DNA from: Glycine soja
Taxonomy: Eukaryota; Streptophyta; Magnoliopsida; Fabales; Fabaceae
DNA: 64,000 nucleotides
Direction: 5' to 3'
Assembly: GCF_004193775.1 (NCBI RefSeq)
Contig: NC_041019.1
Coordinates: 52,117,928-52,181,927, forward strand
Shown here: one piece after another, positions 36,742 through 49,999 of the stretch
Layout of the letters: each line of letters opens with the position of its first letter
How positions within the stretch are numbered: the stretch's first letter is position 1
Program-made: the position numbers and the translations under genes
Notes under the pieces: generated by a model
What the model saw: only the letters and a program-made list of their open reading frames with translations
Databases searched by the model: none
Told to the model about the DNA's origin: nothing

Positions 36742-38300
36742 GGGTAAATAGTCACTTTTGTCCCTTAATGTATAATTCACGGACAAATGCGTCCTTGAAA
36801 GATGAAAATATAAAATTTAATCCCTGAAAATGTAAAAAGTGCGACAAATGTATCCTTGTCATTAACTTTCGTCTGTCATCATTAATAAAGTCGTCGCCTA
36901 CGTGGTACAGAAGGACAAATTTATCACTGAAATAATAACCAACGTGGATTGTATATTTGTCATAATTTTTTTTTTTTACTTTTCATCTTTCACCTGAAAA
37001 ATGACAATACAAAATTTAGTCTTCGAAAGTATAAATGTGCAACAAATATATCCGAATGTTAATAATAGATTATGACTAATGATGATTATTATTATTATTA
37101 TCATCTGTTTATAATTTAATGCTCATATTTGTTTAGTACTTATGTAATATATTTTTTAAATTGTCTTTTAATATATATATATTTTTATTATTTTTCTTGT
37201 CAAACCTTAATCTCTACAGTTAAAAAAAATTATCTTATATCTTATAACTTTATCAAATTTCTACTAAATTTCTCATTTTTAATCTTTAAAATTATTCTAT
37301 ATCTCAATTTCAACTTAAGTAACCTAATATTTAGATTAAAAATAATATATCGAGAGTTTTGAGTAGAAAAAACACAATCAACTGTGAGACCAAATTTTTT
37401 TATTTTAGAAATAAAAAAATTAATCAACTATTTTTTTTTAAAAAAAAGGTCTCAAAATTTAAACTAGATAAAACTAAAGTGAAATTTTAAAAACAAGTCT
37501 CACAAAATTTAATCAATTGAGTTATCATTTAAAAAATAAAAGTCTTTTATTTCTTGAAATTTTTTGTTTCTTCAATTAATTATTAATCTTTATTATGTGC
37601 TCTTCCATAATATGTCAAATGGAATACAAGATCGCTGCAGCCTCTAAATGAGAGATACAACTCTACGTTCCGCAAGTAATAAACCTCTGTATTAGTTTTT
37701 TTTTTTTTTGAAGTTAACATCTGTATTAGTTTGAGCATTTTGTATTTTTTTTATTTAAATTTATTTGGGTTCTTTATTTGTTAGTAACTGCTTTTCATTT
37801 CATTCATATTATGTATAATAAGTTTTGTCTCAAGTGGAAACACATAAGGTTTATCTACAGGATTCTTTCATGTTTTAGGTATATACATACATTTTACTGA
37901 TTAAGGGAAAAGACTTATAATTTTACTTTAGTTCTATCTAATTTAAATTTGTTGAGACTTTTTTTTAAAAAAAAATAGTTGATTATATTTTTTTAAAATA
38001 AATAAATAAATTTGATCATGTGGCTCGTTGTGTTTTTTCTACTTGAAACACTTTACATATTAATTTCAATCTAAATATTAGAATACTTAAGTTGAAATTG
38101 GGATATAGAATAATTTTAAAGATTAAATTAAAGTGAGAAATTTAGTAAAAATTTGATAAAATTATAAAATATAAGATAAAGTTTTTTTAACAGTAAAGAT
38201 TAAGGTTTGACAAGAAAATAAAAAATATATATATATATTAAAAGACAATTCAAAAATATATTACATAAGTATTAAACGAATAGCAGTAAATTACAAACAC

Positions 38301-38345
<45 letters not shown>

Positions 38346-38707
38346 GGTTACAATTTATTATTAACGTCCGGATATATTTGTTATACTTTTTATACCTTCA
38401 GGGACTAAATTTTTTATTTTCATCTTTTAGGGATGCATTTGTGAGTAGAGTCGATAGAGGAAAAGTCAAAAAGATATTATAACAAATACGCTCCTATGCT
38501 GACAATCCAGGTTGGCAATCATTTTAGTGATAAATTTGTCCTTCGATGTCACGTAGGTGACTTTATCAACGGTGACAGACAGAAGTTAACGGCATGATAC
38601 ATTTGTCGCATTTTTTACACTTTGAAGAACTAAATTTTATATTTTAACTGTTCAGGGGTCCATTTATTAACGAATTACACATTGAGGACAAAAATGACTA
38701 TTTATCC
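36742..38707. mobile_element. foldback Mutator-like element (MULE), non-autonomous
   Basis: A 1966-bp element begins GGGTAAATAGTCACTTTTGTCC and ends with its inverse (GGACAAAAATGACTATTTATCC). It is flanked by an exact 9-bp duplication TTTTTATAA (36733-36741 and 38708-38716), the Mutator hallmark. The inverted repeats are very long: about 36742-37485 pairs with about 37895-38707 over some 750-800 bases, including interior blocks such as CTTGTCAAACCTTAAT. Only about 400 unique bases remain in the centre. There is no transposase. Open frames at 37129-37362 and 37242-37427 are products of the arm sequence, not genes. A transcript through it would fold into a long hairpin. Confidence 0.88.
38303..38345. 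repeat. (TAA)n microsatellite in the right MULE arm
   Basis: About 14 TAA units. The left arm has only a short (ATT)n at the matching place, so the repeat expanded after insertion. Confidence 0.85.
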
Positions 38708-38963
38708 TTTTTATAATAAATTAATTTTATTTTTATAGAAGTTTTGTGGAGACCTTTGTAAATAGTTATTGTGAACTGGAAGTTAAATTTTTATATTAAT
38801 TTTCAAAACATTATATTATACACACATTAATGAAGCATTTTTGCCAATGTGATGTAACACATTACACATGATGAAATGAGACGCCCAACAACTCGCAATT
38901 TCTCCAATTAAAAAAGGTAGTTTGATTTTAGGTAAGTTTTTTTTCCGGGGTCGAATCATTAGT

Positions 38964-38972
38964 TTTGGCGCC
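38964..38972 (+). promoter_or_regulatory. E2F-type site, distal copy
   Basis: TTTGGCGCC fits the TTTSGCGC E2F consensus. This is the upstream promoter copy. Confidence 0.55.
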
Positions 38973-40150
38973 ATCACTGTTTGTTCAATGTGCAACCCAA
39001 ACCCAGACTTAAAATTGAAAACCTAATCTGTGCTGTCATTGAGCCACTGTGCTGTGTGAGCCATATATCAATGGAGAAGAGACTGATTTCCCTTATCAGA
39101 ATTTTTTTTTGTTTTTCTTTCTAATTTTATGGGTGTTTGTTTCATGCATCTGTGAATGTAATCAATTGATTGTATTGTAGGTGCTGAATAGATGAAACAG
39201 AATTGATGCTGGAACTTGCTCTAGTTGCTTACGTGTTGGATTTCATACAAAGGTACACATCCTCAACAAGCAAAGGATTGGTTTCTCTCTTTTTGTAATT
39301 TCTAGTCTGACATTTTGTTTACTTTTAGATTAGGTGGCATTTGATTGTATCATTTGTTAATTTTGGACTAAAATGATTTTCTGTTACGATATGATATATG
39401 TCTGAGGGTCATCAGAATATGATTGAAGAATGATGCCTTTTTTAGTTTTTGTTGAACAACAGTTCCTCATTTTCTGCTTAATTTTTACCCTCCCGCCTCA
39501 ATGCATTATGTAATTTATTTTCAAAACATGGCAGCAAGTTTGTATTACAGTTTTTAACTATGACATTGTGTAATTTATTTATGAATATGGCAACAAGTTG
39601 AAAATATGAATATGACAGCAATTATATAGATTTTTTTTTTTACAACAAGGTGTCTTTCTCCAACAATTTTATAATAAAAAGAATTACAATGATTCAAATT
39701 AAATTATTATATTAAATTAAAATTAAATCAAACTAAATCACATTATGTTTGATTTGGGTGATTATTTTATAAAAAATTAAATTAAAGTTACAAATATTCT
39801 TAATAATTATTATGAATGAAAGTCAAATGTTTATAAATAATTTTTAAAATATTATATTATATATTTTAGAAATATATAATGTGAGAGGCCTAACGACACG
39901 ACAGATAGAATAAAAATTATCTTTATTTTATAAATAAATTATATATTAAGATATCTCTGAGACTTAAATATTTTTTAATAATACACATTAATCAGACATG
40001 TTTGCGAATGTGATGTAAAACATGAGACCCCCCAACTCGCAATTTCTCCAATTAATAAATGTAATCTGATTTTAGGGAGAAAACAAAAAACAAAAGATGA
40101 GCAGTCGCAAGAAACTTAGGTAAGTTTTTTCCCGGGTCGTGTCGATTGGT

Positions 40151-40159
40151 TTTGGCGCC
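40151..40159 (+). promoter_or_regulatory. E2F-type site of ORC5
   Basis: TTTGGCGCC lies about 100 bases before the 5'-UTR donor of ORC5. Origin-recognition genes are classic E2F targets in plants, so S-phase control is likely. Confidence 0.65.
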
Positions 40160-40249
40160 ATCACTGTTCACTGTGCAACCCAAACCCAAACTTAAAAGAA
40201 CTTTGTCTTCTCTCTTTTCTCTTCACCCATCTCACTCTCACCAATAAGG

Positions 40250-40253
<4 letters not shown>

Positions 40254-40283
<30 letters not shown>
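40254..40283. repeat. (CT)n microsatellite
   Basis: A CT run at the start of the ORC5 5'-UTR intron (donor CCAATAAG|GTAATC at 40248/40249; acceptor CAACAG at 41336, eight bases before the ATG). Confidence 0.9.
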
Positions 40284-40284
<1 letters not shown>

Positions 40285-41344
40285 ACCCTATTCTCCGTTC
40301 TCTACTGTAAAATGACCCCAATCCTTGTGATTGAAATTACCCTTGAAATGAATAATGCCCAATTGATAAAATGTGTTTTTTGGTTAGAAAATTGCACTGT
40401 TAGAGAAAAAAAAACTGTATTTCATTGCATTTCATTACTTATGTTCTCAAGTGTTAATAGCTTTGAATTGGGTATCAGGTCAGAGATTGATTTTCCTGGC
40501 AACATTGCTTCTGTTTTGTCTTCTGGGTTTTCCTCTGTCTAAACTTGATTATTGTGTTGTCACTCAACGGTTTCATTATGAGAGAATAGTAGTTATTTGT
40601 TTCAGATGTTTTCTAGAGCAATGTAAGAGAGTGGATGTGTTCTTCTGTGTATGGCAGGGTTCCTTAAACTTTTCACCGATTAACTTATTTGGTAATTTTC
40701 TCTGAATATTTTCAATTTGGATCTATGGGTTTTGTTTATTTTCTCCATTGGGATGTGAAATCTCAATGTCATTGAACCAACTTAATGTCAATTTCACATT
40801 GTATTTTCAGTTTTTGTTTTAGCTAGATATCACTGAAATTCTAAAGCTTGACTTTTTTCATTAAGATTTATTCTTGAAAGGAAACTTCTATTTCATTTTA
40901 GGCAAATTTTTTATTGTCTAGCATTGATGTTTTATATGAATTTGGTCAGTATAGTGATTATAGATTATAGTCAAGTTTTTTATATTTACTTGAGTTTTCA
41001 TGGATTGGATAATATACTTACGTTAATTGATGCCACTGAAATGGAGGATTGAGGACCCTAAGATTGCATTGAATTTGTTTTCTTTGGGAGGGATAGGAAG
41101 GGTGGTTGTGATTTTCTGATATATGAAGTGCTAATTTGGTATGACTGAATAAATGATAATAATATGAATATGGACTTCTTATATTTGTGTCATGTTGGAT
41201 TTTTTCTTTATGATATTGGGTTGGGTTTTGGGTCACCATTGTATGGTTGGTATAATCTGTTCTACAACCAACAATTGCATTCCTACTCATTGCTTTATCC
41301 TTCCCTCATTGATCAAAATTTAAGGATCTTCAACAGCTGAAATA

Positions 41345-43448
41345 ATGGGTGAGGACAAAACCACACAACTCCCCAGAAGAATGACCAGGTCTTCAGCTTC
41401 ATCTTCTGCATCCACTTCAAATAACGTAGCTGCAGCAAAAGTAACTTGCCTTGAACCTCTAACAATTAATGACCTTTTAGTCGGAGGAGATCCCATCAGT
41501 CTCAACGACATAATATCTAGCTTTCCTGGTAGAAGTAGCCAGATTCTTGAGGTCGTGCGTCATTTGGGACCTTTGAATTCACCAATCCTTCCTTTGTTTG
41601 TGTATGGAAGTTCTTCTACTGGAAAAACCAGTATCATTCTTCAATTATTCAGGCATCTCAACAGGCCTATTGTTTATTCTAGTTGTAGGACATGTTATAA
41701 CCAGAACATCTTGTTTGAATCTATTCTAAATCAGCTACTTCTCCATAGAAAAAATGCTGCCAATGGTTATTCGAATGCAAAACGCTGTGAAAGACCATCT
41801 GATTTTGTCAATTTTCTTCGAGAAGCGTTGACCAATGTTATAAACAATCTGAAGAAGTCAGAGAAGTTGATCTCAAATGAGATGACACAAGGGAAAATTG
41901 GAAATATGATCTACTTGGTGTTTGACAATTTTCAGCTTGTTAGGGAGTGGGATAAGAGTTCAACTATATTGCCCTTGCTGTTTAATCTCTATGATCTGCT
42001 AAATATGCCTGAGGTGGGTTTGATTTTTATCAGCAGTACTTCTCCAGATACCTTTTACTCTAACATGGGTTATGTGGAGCCTATCCCCATTTACTTTCCT
42101 GATTACACAGAAGAAGATATTCGTCAAATATTATTGAGAAACCAAGTGAACCAGAAGCTATATTCCTCATTTCTGGAGTAAGATATTTTATCCCTATATC
42201 ACTTTCCATTCTCAGCTTTACATGATCTCATATAGTGAAGACTTTTATGTCTTTTCTTGCAGTGTATCTCTGAAGTCTTTCTGTGGAATTACTAAGCAGA
42301 TTGATCATTTATCTGCTGCCTTAAAGCCACTATATGAAAAGTATTGTGAGCCTTTAAGTGATAAGGGAAAGGGAGTTGCTCCTAATCAAGAAATGAAGCG
42401 AAGGCTGCTTGCTCATATCAACCCTCATATTGCCTCCTCTTTGAATGAGATATTTAAGGTTTCATCTCTTTCTTCAACTGAAGTTGAGATCCGTAAAGAG
42501 GAAAAGCGGAAGGGAAATAATAGGAGATTGGAGCAATCTGAAGAACTTGGCAGTCTTGATTTTCATGTATCTACTAGTGCAAAATATCTTCTGATTTCAG
42601 CATTCCTTGCCTCCAGAAACCCAGCAACTCTTGATGCTTCACTTTTTGATTCCAAAGGTGGTTCTGATAATCGGAAGCGAAAGAGGAAGTAAGTATGATG
42701 ATTTGATACCAAATGTGTTCTTCTGACTGCAAAGTAGCATATGATTTTTGTTTCTTAGACTTATTACTCTGGATTCCGCATACTCTTTATCATTGCAAAG
42801 TTGTTCTCCCTGCTTATTTTTCTTTTCATTATTGTCTTTGTAGGAATTAAAATCCTAACTATTGTCTGATTGAATGTTATTCTTTTGTAGTTGATGTTAA
42901 AAGTTAGCTTTGTGCCCATAGTATATTTTTGCTTTTGTTTCATGTCTGAGTTGTGTTTTTTCATGTGTAGGCCCTCTGAGAAAGCACAGGAACGGAAGGA
43001 AACTTTAGAACAGGAACTACTAATGAAAGGACCTGGAACTTTCCCACTGGAGAGGTTGTTAGCCATCTTTCAATGCCTTGTATCAGTTGCAGAAGAACCA
43101 TCTGACGAGCAGGAGCAAAATAATGATGGATTAGGAGTTGAAGGTGGCAATGGTGGACTGATGTCTGATGTTCTTTTACAGCTATCCAGTCTCTGCAATG
43201 CTAATTTTATATTCAAAGGAAGGAGCTGTCCCATTGAAGGCTCAATGCGGTATCGAACAACCATATCTGAAGACCTTGCTCTGAAGGTGACATGTTTGTC
43301 TCACCTAACACCCTCAAAATTCTTTGTTATTGTTTATGTAAGGAGATTCAAAATATACATAAACAAAGAATAATGCTTGCAATTTTTTGTTAAGCAGGTT
43401 GCAAGGAGCTTAAAGTTCCCATTATCAAAGTATTTGTATAGGAGTTAG
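41345..43448 (+). CDS. ORC5: origin recognition complex subunit 5
   Basis: Four coding exons: 41345-42177, 42263-42688, 42971-43286 and 43398-43448. The sum is 1626 bases, 541 residues, frame kept throughout. ORC5 is the AAA+-type subunit of the nuclear origin recognition complex that licenses DNA replication. Seen: N-terminal basic Ser-rich tail (RRMTRSSASSSAS); PGR sequence at 61-63; Walker A YGSSSTGKTS (G88-T95); Walker B-like IYLVFDN (D194); sensor-1-like LIFISSTSP; PIYFPDYTEEDIRQIL; then the ORC5 C-terminal domain (KYLLISAFLASRNPATLDASLFD, a basic RKRKRK stretch, FPLERLLAIFQCLV, LSSLCNANFI, YRTTISEDLALKVARSL). It ends YLYRS-stop. The start is the first ATG after the 5'-UTR intron. The duplicated upstream promoter carries E2F-type sites. 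Confidence 0.93.
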
Positions 43449-45194
43449 TAATCTTTGGTATCGCCGCATCTCAAAGCTTGGATGACAACTTTTGTCTAGG
43501 ATATATCTGCCAAGAGTGTATAGACCTCTACTGTTCTCTAGTGTTATCAACATGAAACGGCCGGAATCCCCTATGAATGCTTGAAGCCAAACCAATGGTT
43601 TAAAATGGATAATTGTGACCATGGCAGTTCATGGGATGGATGGACTGAGTATTTTACAATGGACAATGGAGTTATTAGGATTTGGTTTATTACTCCGTGT
43701 CTTTAACATTTCTCCAAGAAGCTTTTTAGTATTGTGGATTGTAAGTGGTAAAGATCCTGAAATTATGATGCTCTTAGCTGATATAAAATTGTAATATGAC
43801 ACAAAATTTGTGTTAACACCGTTGATGTCCTAAAAGAAAGGAATGCCCCAGGTTTGATGATGTTTAATGTGGGGGAATAGACAATACTTTCTGACATCTT
43901 GCTGGTTTAATGTTGAGTTGTAGACTTTCGGTAACATTTTTACTTGGATTTGAATACATCATAACGTATTAAGAACTAAGTAGATGTACCTTCTTGTTGA
44001 CATCAGTCTTTATTGTTGACATCTTTATAGTTGGTAAGTATTGTAAAATTTATCAGTTGGAAAATTCTTGCATGTGTTTATATGCGTTATGATGAACGAT
44101 GCACATGTTGAAGTAGTATTCGGAAACCAATTAGTGAGATTGGGCTGATCATGAACTGAACCATCTACTAATCAACATAAAGTATCTAAACTGTTGGACT
44201 GAAAAGCTGGTCAGATTGTGACTTTCAATTGAATCGGTTCAAATTAAGCAAATTGCACAATTGTAATCAAACACAAGCTCTCTACATATAGTAGAGCATT
44301 TTTACCGCTATTCCAATAATGATTATCAATGATAATGTTAGCATTTTTATTTGTTTATTTAATATTATTGTGTCTAAATTATTGTAATATTAAGGATATT
44401 ATGTCGATGGATAAACTTTAAGATAGTGTTATATGATTATGCATATATATCATTATTTTATGATATTGTTAATTTGTAATTTAATAAATTATGCATGACA
44501 AAATATACACTTAATTTTGATTCCATCACACACTCAATTATAACTAGATCAATAAATCATTAATTAGTGTTTTTATTAGTTAAATGGCCAGTTATTTTTT
44601 AAAATATTGATCAAAGAAAATGATTAAGATACAAATGTCCTTGTTTGAGAGATCTAATAAAATAGCTGAATAATCTAATTTCTATCCAAGTGTCATGAGG
44701 TAGTGTTCTCAAATAACATGTATATTGAGCTTGTGCATGCTTAGATAAAGTTTTACAGGAGGAAACTGCCCATCGACTTTCTATACAGAAAGCACTTAAG
44801 TTCATGGAACAAAGGCATGGGCAAAAGGGGAAAAGCTCAGTAAAGTGAGTTTGGCTATAAAGTAAGCAAGTAAAATGTATCTAATATTAATTTAAAGTGT
44901 GTTGTAAGCTTAACTTACTAAAATCCAAGGGTAGATACACTTTTACTAACTCTTCTTGGAGACAAACTCACTTTAGAGGAGTATTGTTGGGGAAAAGGTA
45001 CAAAATTAATACAAGATTTCTTGGAGACAATGTTTTATAAAGGCCATGGTTTATGGTGAAAACTTCCATGGTGTCTCTTTTTATTACTTTTCGAGGGTTT
45101 AATCTTCCAATAATGTTTGGTCATCTTATTAGTGTTCCATCTGTTTCTATATTTCCATGGTTATAAAGGCTGCTTCTTCCTTGACATGTCATCT
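43449..45194. other. ORC5 3' region and intergenic DNA
   Basis: Probable 3' UTR to about 43800, then AT-rich DNA with no gene recognised. Confidence 0.5.
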
Positions 45195-47163
45195 TCAGTC
45201 AAGAACTTTCTCCCCAGTTGAAAATATATTCCACACCAATGTGCCTACTATGTACAATGCAACAGCAACCTTGAAAACATCATTCCAAGAACCTGCAATA
45301 AAAGATCACATATGATTGAAAACCAAGACACAAATTGCAAAATAAAAGTAAACTCCAATATGAAGAGGGAAACTCTCAGACCTTGCTGGATTATGAAACC
45401 AGTTGCAGCTGTACCAAAGACAGCAGCAAGCACCCCTGCGGTATTCAATAGTCCAAGCAAATGCACCCTGACATTGAAACTCATGAATATTCTGATAGAG
45501 ACAAATTGATTTATGAGTGTAAAGAAGAAAAATTCAAGCAAAGTGTATTGTACTATATTCTCTTTAGTATCAGTATTGAACACTTTTAAGCTCACATTTT
45601 ACAGTTTATTGGTCATGGTACATGTAAATTAGGAAACCAATGACTCACAGCATAGCGTGGTCCAATGACTTGGTGATGGAATACAGACCAGATTGTGAGA
45701 ATGCATCAGATCCCTGTCAAGAAAAATAACCGATTATGGTTAAATTTAGAACATATGGAAACATTTTGTAGAGGTGCTAATGCTTTACAAAAAAAGGGTT
45801 AAAAAATAGCGAAAATTCAAACTCAGAAATATATGTTGTTCAAGCTCAAACCTGACTACCCGTCATGCTCAATACAGCCATGGCAGGTACTTCTGACATG
45901 GCTCAGCTGTGAAAGAAAAATGGCGGGACCCAAAAACCGGATTGATTGCATGATCTGCAAACTCAAAAGTATTAAAAGCAGAATCATTTTGAAGAGCGGA
46001 ATAAATGCAAAATATTTCCTTCTATTGAGCACTGAAATGAATGAATGCCACAGTACTATTATTTGAGAAAAAAAGACATTCCATTGAGGACATCATTTGT
46101 ATGGAAGTTAACAGTGCATGACAAAATTTCAGCTACAAGAGCAGTGACTTTCTTACTTACCTGTCGAATAACTGTTGTGGAGATGCCGTTTCGCACTAGT
46201 GTGTCAGCAATCCACCCACCAATGTTAGCAAAGATACCTGAGAAAATGATCCATTAGTCTATTCATTCAATGGACTAATTGGGGAACTGTAATGTACTAA
46301 ATACTATGAGTTCATTGCTAAGATGCATGCAACTATAGAAAGTGATGTTAAAGACATGTGTATAATAAAAAGCATTTATGTATACTATTAAATATTTATC
46401 AAAAAAAGGGTTAATACCTGATTGTAGTAAGTAGGCATCCAGGTTAGAAGAATAAATGTCCTTCAATTGTGACAGAAGTGGGAGATTATAAGAGCCAAAA
46501 CAGGTGCCTTTGATAAAATCAATTTCCAAGGAATGGAAGAAACATGTGCATTTGATAAATTGCCTTCCAGTATGATCCTTTTCTCCTCTACCCCAAGATT
46601 AGGGTCATCTTTTGGGGAGCTATATGCCTGGAAGAGCCCGTCCGAGAAGAAAGGAAATGAGTCAACATGCTACACAGGGAACTAAGGAGTATCCCTCCCT
46701 TTTAGAAATTTCATGAACAATTATAAGGAAATGAGTCAATGGATCATTGATTGTTGAAAATAAACTTGCATACTGATAAAATTGAAGTCATTACTATGCA
46801 ACACTTTTGAGACTGACCCTTAATTAATCTGCACATAAAACATGGGTTTTCAGGGAGAAGGTGCTTTGTTTCCTCCTCTCAACATTTTTCCATTGAGAAA
46901 GGATACGAAGTAGATTTCATTGAAATTAAATTAAAGCTGACTTAATTTTCTCAACCACAAGGCAAACCAATTACTTTCAAGGGATCCAAAAGAGTAAAAA
47001 ACTGATGGCCACCCAAAATTTTGAGAATTAGCAATGGTTAGAATGCCAAGCCAACCACAGAACCAAGGTGCATGCCACTATATACTAGGGCAAGTGATCT
47101 GCTTCTCTCTGAAACTGGAATCCACTTGGAAAGCATATTATTCATAGCTGGCATGGCAACACC
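45195..47163 (-). pseudogene. PHT4-type (SLC17) phosphate/anion transporter, pseudogene
   Basis: 5'-truncated, decayed copy of a plant PHT4/ANTR major-facilitator transporter, closest in memory to the PHT4;1 group. Minus-strand exons: 47163-about 46940 (GVAMPAMNNMLSKWIPVSERSRSLALVYSGM), 46627-46418 (AYSSPKDDPNLGVEEKR, LTWMPTYYNQ), 46236-46161 (FANIGGWIADTLV), about 45953-45850 (IMQSIRFLGPAIFLSQLSHV), 45713-45649 (GSDAFSQSGLYS), 45467-45382 (VFGTAATGFIIQQ) and 45292-45195 (SWNDVFKVAVALYIVGTLVW, ending KVLD-stop). Lesions: TAA where LAFSP is expected; a frameshift before FGWPS; TGA for W in CHNW; an exon missing before GIFANIGG; a one-base insertion after SHVRS; the NHQ.IGPRY signature lost to a frameshift that is corrected in the next exon. 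The first half of the transporter is absent. Confidence 0.85.
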
Positions 47164-49999
47164 CTGAAAACAAAGAAGAATCAGCTTAATTTGGGGCTAA
47201 ATCATATTCATGTCTATATTCTGCATAGAATTTGAACATGAGATCATTCATATTAGAAAATATAATCCATTTGATTGTATTATTTGACACACACAGTTTA
47301 ATTTTGGGCGGTGGAGGGAGTATAAATTATGAAGGTAGGTTTGGCCATCTTGGCTAAATTAAGTATCCTTGTGCATCACTTTCCCTGTCTGTTTTAAAGG
47401 AGGAAAAAGTTCATGCTTTCAGGTTGGTTTTCTAAGTTTTTTCTTCTCGCTTACCAGATAAATAGTAGCAAGCAATCTTATCTACCTGAAGTTCATAATA
47501 AATAAAACAAAACAACATTGAATAAATCAGTATCAAACTATGTAAAAGACAGTTGAAGACCCAAAATGCTAGCATATTTTTAAAATCGCCAGAAAACACA
47601 TTGTTAACCATGTCAATAGATTTAACTTTGAGAATAAAAATAAGTTATTTCAAAATTAGAAGATTAAAAAAATAAGTTTTAAATTCGGGAGACTAAGGAA
47701 ATTATTTTTAAATTTAAGGGACTTAAAAATTACTTTTAAATTTGGGGGAAAAAAACTTGATCCAAATTTAAGTTATCAAAAAAATATATAATGATGTTGA
47801 CATGTCATATCAAAATTCACGCGACAATCGGTGCCCTCCATTAGATATATCACTGATCTCATTAATGTCATTAAGGTTTAAAAATAAAATTTATGATATT
47901 ATAAGAACTATTTTTTTTAGTTTAAGGGACTGAAAACAAATTTACATAAATTCTAAGGATTATAAACCTAATTAAATCTTCAATATATAAAAATTTAAGT
48001 GCAACTAAGTTTAAAAATCACTTAGTTTTTAACTTATCAAGTTTATACTAAACTAAGTTTCAAGCAAAATCCCAATATAACTATAATCATTGTTTGATGT
48101 AACTAATATGCAAAAAAAAAGGTTCAAGATTAATTACCTTTAATTTTTTTTCTAATGATATAAAATATTATTTTCCATACAAAGTATGCCTTTATTTGAC
48201 TATAAATATAACATTTTTGCCATCAACCCTAACCACATCAACTACTCTCTCTCATTTTCTTTGAAAGTGACCAGAGAATCATCGGTGTATTAGTTTCATT
48301 GTATTTTAATGTCAAATAATTCTATTAAAATTCCTATCAACATTTAAGGACGGAGATTGTGGTGTCTTCCAAGAATATCTATTGTATTAATCTTTCTCAA
48401 GATAATCATTTGGTTATTATTCCAAAAGTATATGCAGATGATATCTAGTGGTTGCTTTTCTAATTTTAAATTATTCACTTAGAGTTTCATGATTTCAATT
48501 AGTTATTTTAGTAAAAAAAAAAATATAGATATAACCCTTAATTGTATTAGTATGGGTTTCAATCATTTGTTAGTTCATAGGTGCTTGGAGTTAGGGTTTC
48601 AATTGTTTATGAATTTCATAATTTGTTGACAATTTTGATTGCCTTATGGGTCATCAATATTGTGACATCAATGGTTCATTTTGTGTATTGATAATGTAAC
48701 TAAAGTTTGTCATTGGTTACATGTCTTCATAAAACTCATGTGAGATATGAGTTGCGGTTCATAAATTGAACAATTTAATCCACAATCTATACGAGCTTGT
48801 GCCTAGTAAAATCTAGCTCATATAAATGTGAACCTATAAGAGTTATCCTGTTTAATCCACATGTTACATGGGTTTTAGTTCGTGGGATTTATAGGACAAC
48901 CTGTTTAACCCACATAACAAAATGCTTTTTTTTAATAAATTAATTGATTGTTTACTAAATAGTTGAAAATTTTATATTTGATATTAGATTATTATTTAGT
49001 TGTACTTGATACCATTTTTGCTTGTCAATTGTTATTGACCATTATGCTTATTAATTTTGCGGATCAATTTGGTTCGATTTATTTTTTGTTGAACTAATCA
49101 AACAAAACTGACCCATACAACCAAATGAAGTCACAAATATGTCCCATTTCATTCTTTTTTCTAACCAATGTTTGATCCAACTTGAATTTGAATAAATAAT
49201 CATTTATGTAAGTCATGCCATATCCACCAAGGATATGAATGACTTGTTTTTTTTTTTTAGGTAACCTAGTATATAAAAATTATGTTGAATATACTCATAA
49301 GATAGAATCCATTGGACAATTGTAATATTATCGTCTATAAGTTCTTAATAAAGATGATATGATTCTTCATTGTAATACAACTCTTCATGAGAGATTATTT
49401 ATTAGTTTGACCCTAAAGCTAGTTGAAAAAGTTTATAGCAGGTTATAAAGCAACTTTATGAATTTAAGTAAGTTTTAGACATGTTCTCACTTTTCTTTAA
49501 TGAGATTGCTGTGGCCACATAGGTTTGAATAGATTTATGAATGAGCTTAACTCAAATTTATCATAAGATATTTAAGATCAACAAAACAATTCAATCTTCC
49601 TTTATTCTACGTTTTAGTACTATAAAAATGATATTTCTCAATTTTAAAACCCAAGCCATTTGGTCTAATTAGGTGAACCATCAAATTTCTTCACCCTTTT
49701 ATCATCCCTATTTAAAATTCCATTTTACCAGTCACTTTTACCCTGTTTCTATATAATTAGTTGCATGAATCACGAAACTTTCAGGCTGTTGCTTCCTGAA
49801 CCTCCAAGTTGCTTCCTGCACTCCATTTTGGCTTCTAGAATGTACAATTACATTCTAGAATGCACCCCATTTTTTGGCTTCCAAAATGACCAGTCCGAAA
49901 AGAAAAAAAAACCATTCCAGAAACGATGCAGGACGCAACAATATTGGGGTGAAGGAAGTAAAAGCCCAAATTTCATTGCTCAGCTTAACTCTTTGAGGT
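47164..49999. other. intergenic DNA
   Basis: No gene recognised. The missing 5' half of the transporter pseudogene was looked for here and not found. AT-rich with short A/T runs. The region before 50270 is the likely promoter of the SKP1-like gene. Confidence 0.45.

Larger units (their letters stand above)
38815..40195 (+). repeat. duplicated ORC5 promoter segment
   Basis: About 215 bases at 38815-39030 recur directly at about 39975-40195. Shared blocks are CAACTCGCAATTTCTCCAATTA, GGTAAGTTTTTT..CCGGG-TCG, TTTTGGCGCCATCACTGTT and GTGCAACCCAAACCCA-ACTTAAAA. Only the second copy sits next to the ORC5 5' UTR. Unequal tandem duplication of about 1.16 kb is the simplest reading. Confidence 0.8.

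Noticed and set aside
37129..37427. Overlapping open frames rich in Phe, Leu and Ile
   Set aside because: They lie in a MULE inverted arm, in A/T-rich sequence, and the other arm does not keep the frame.
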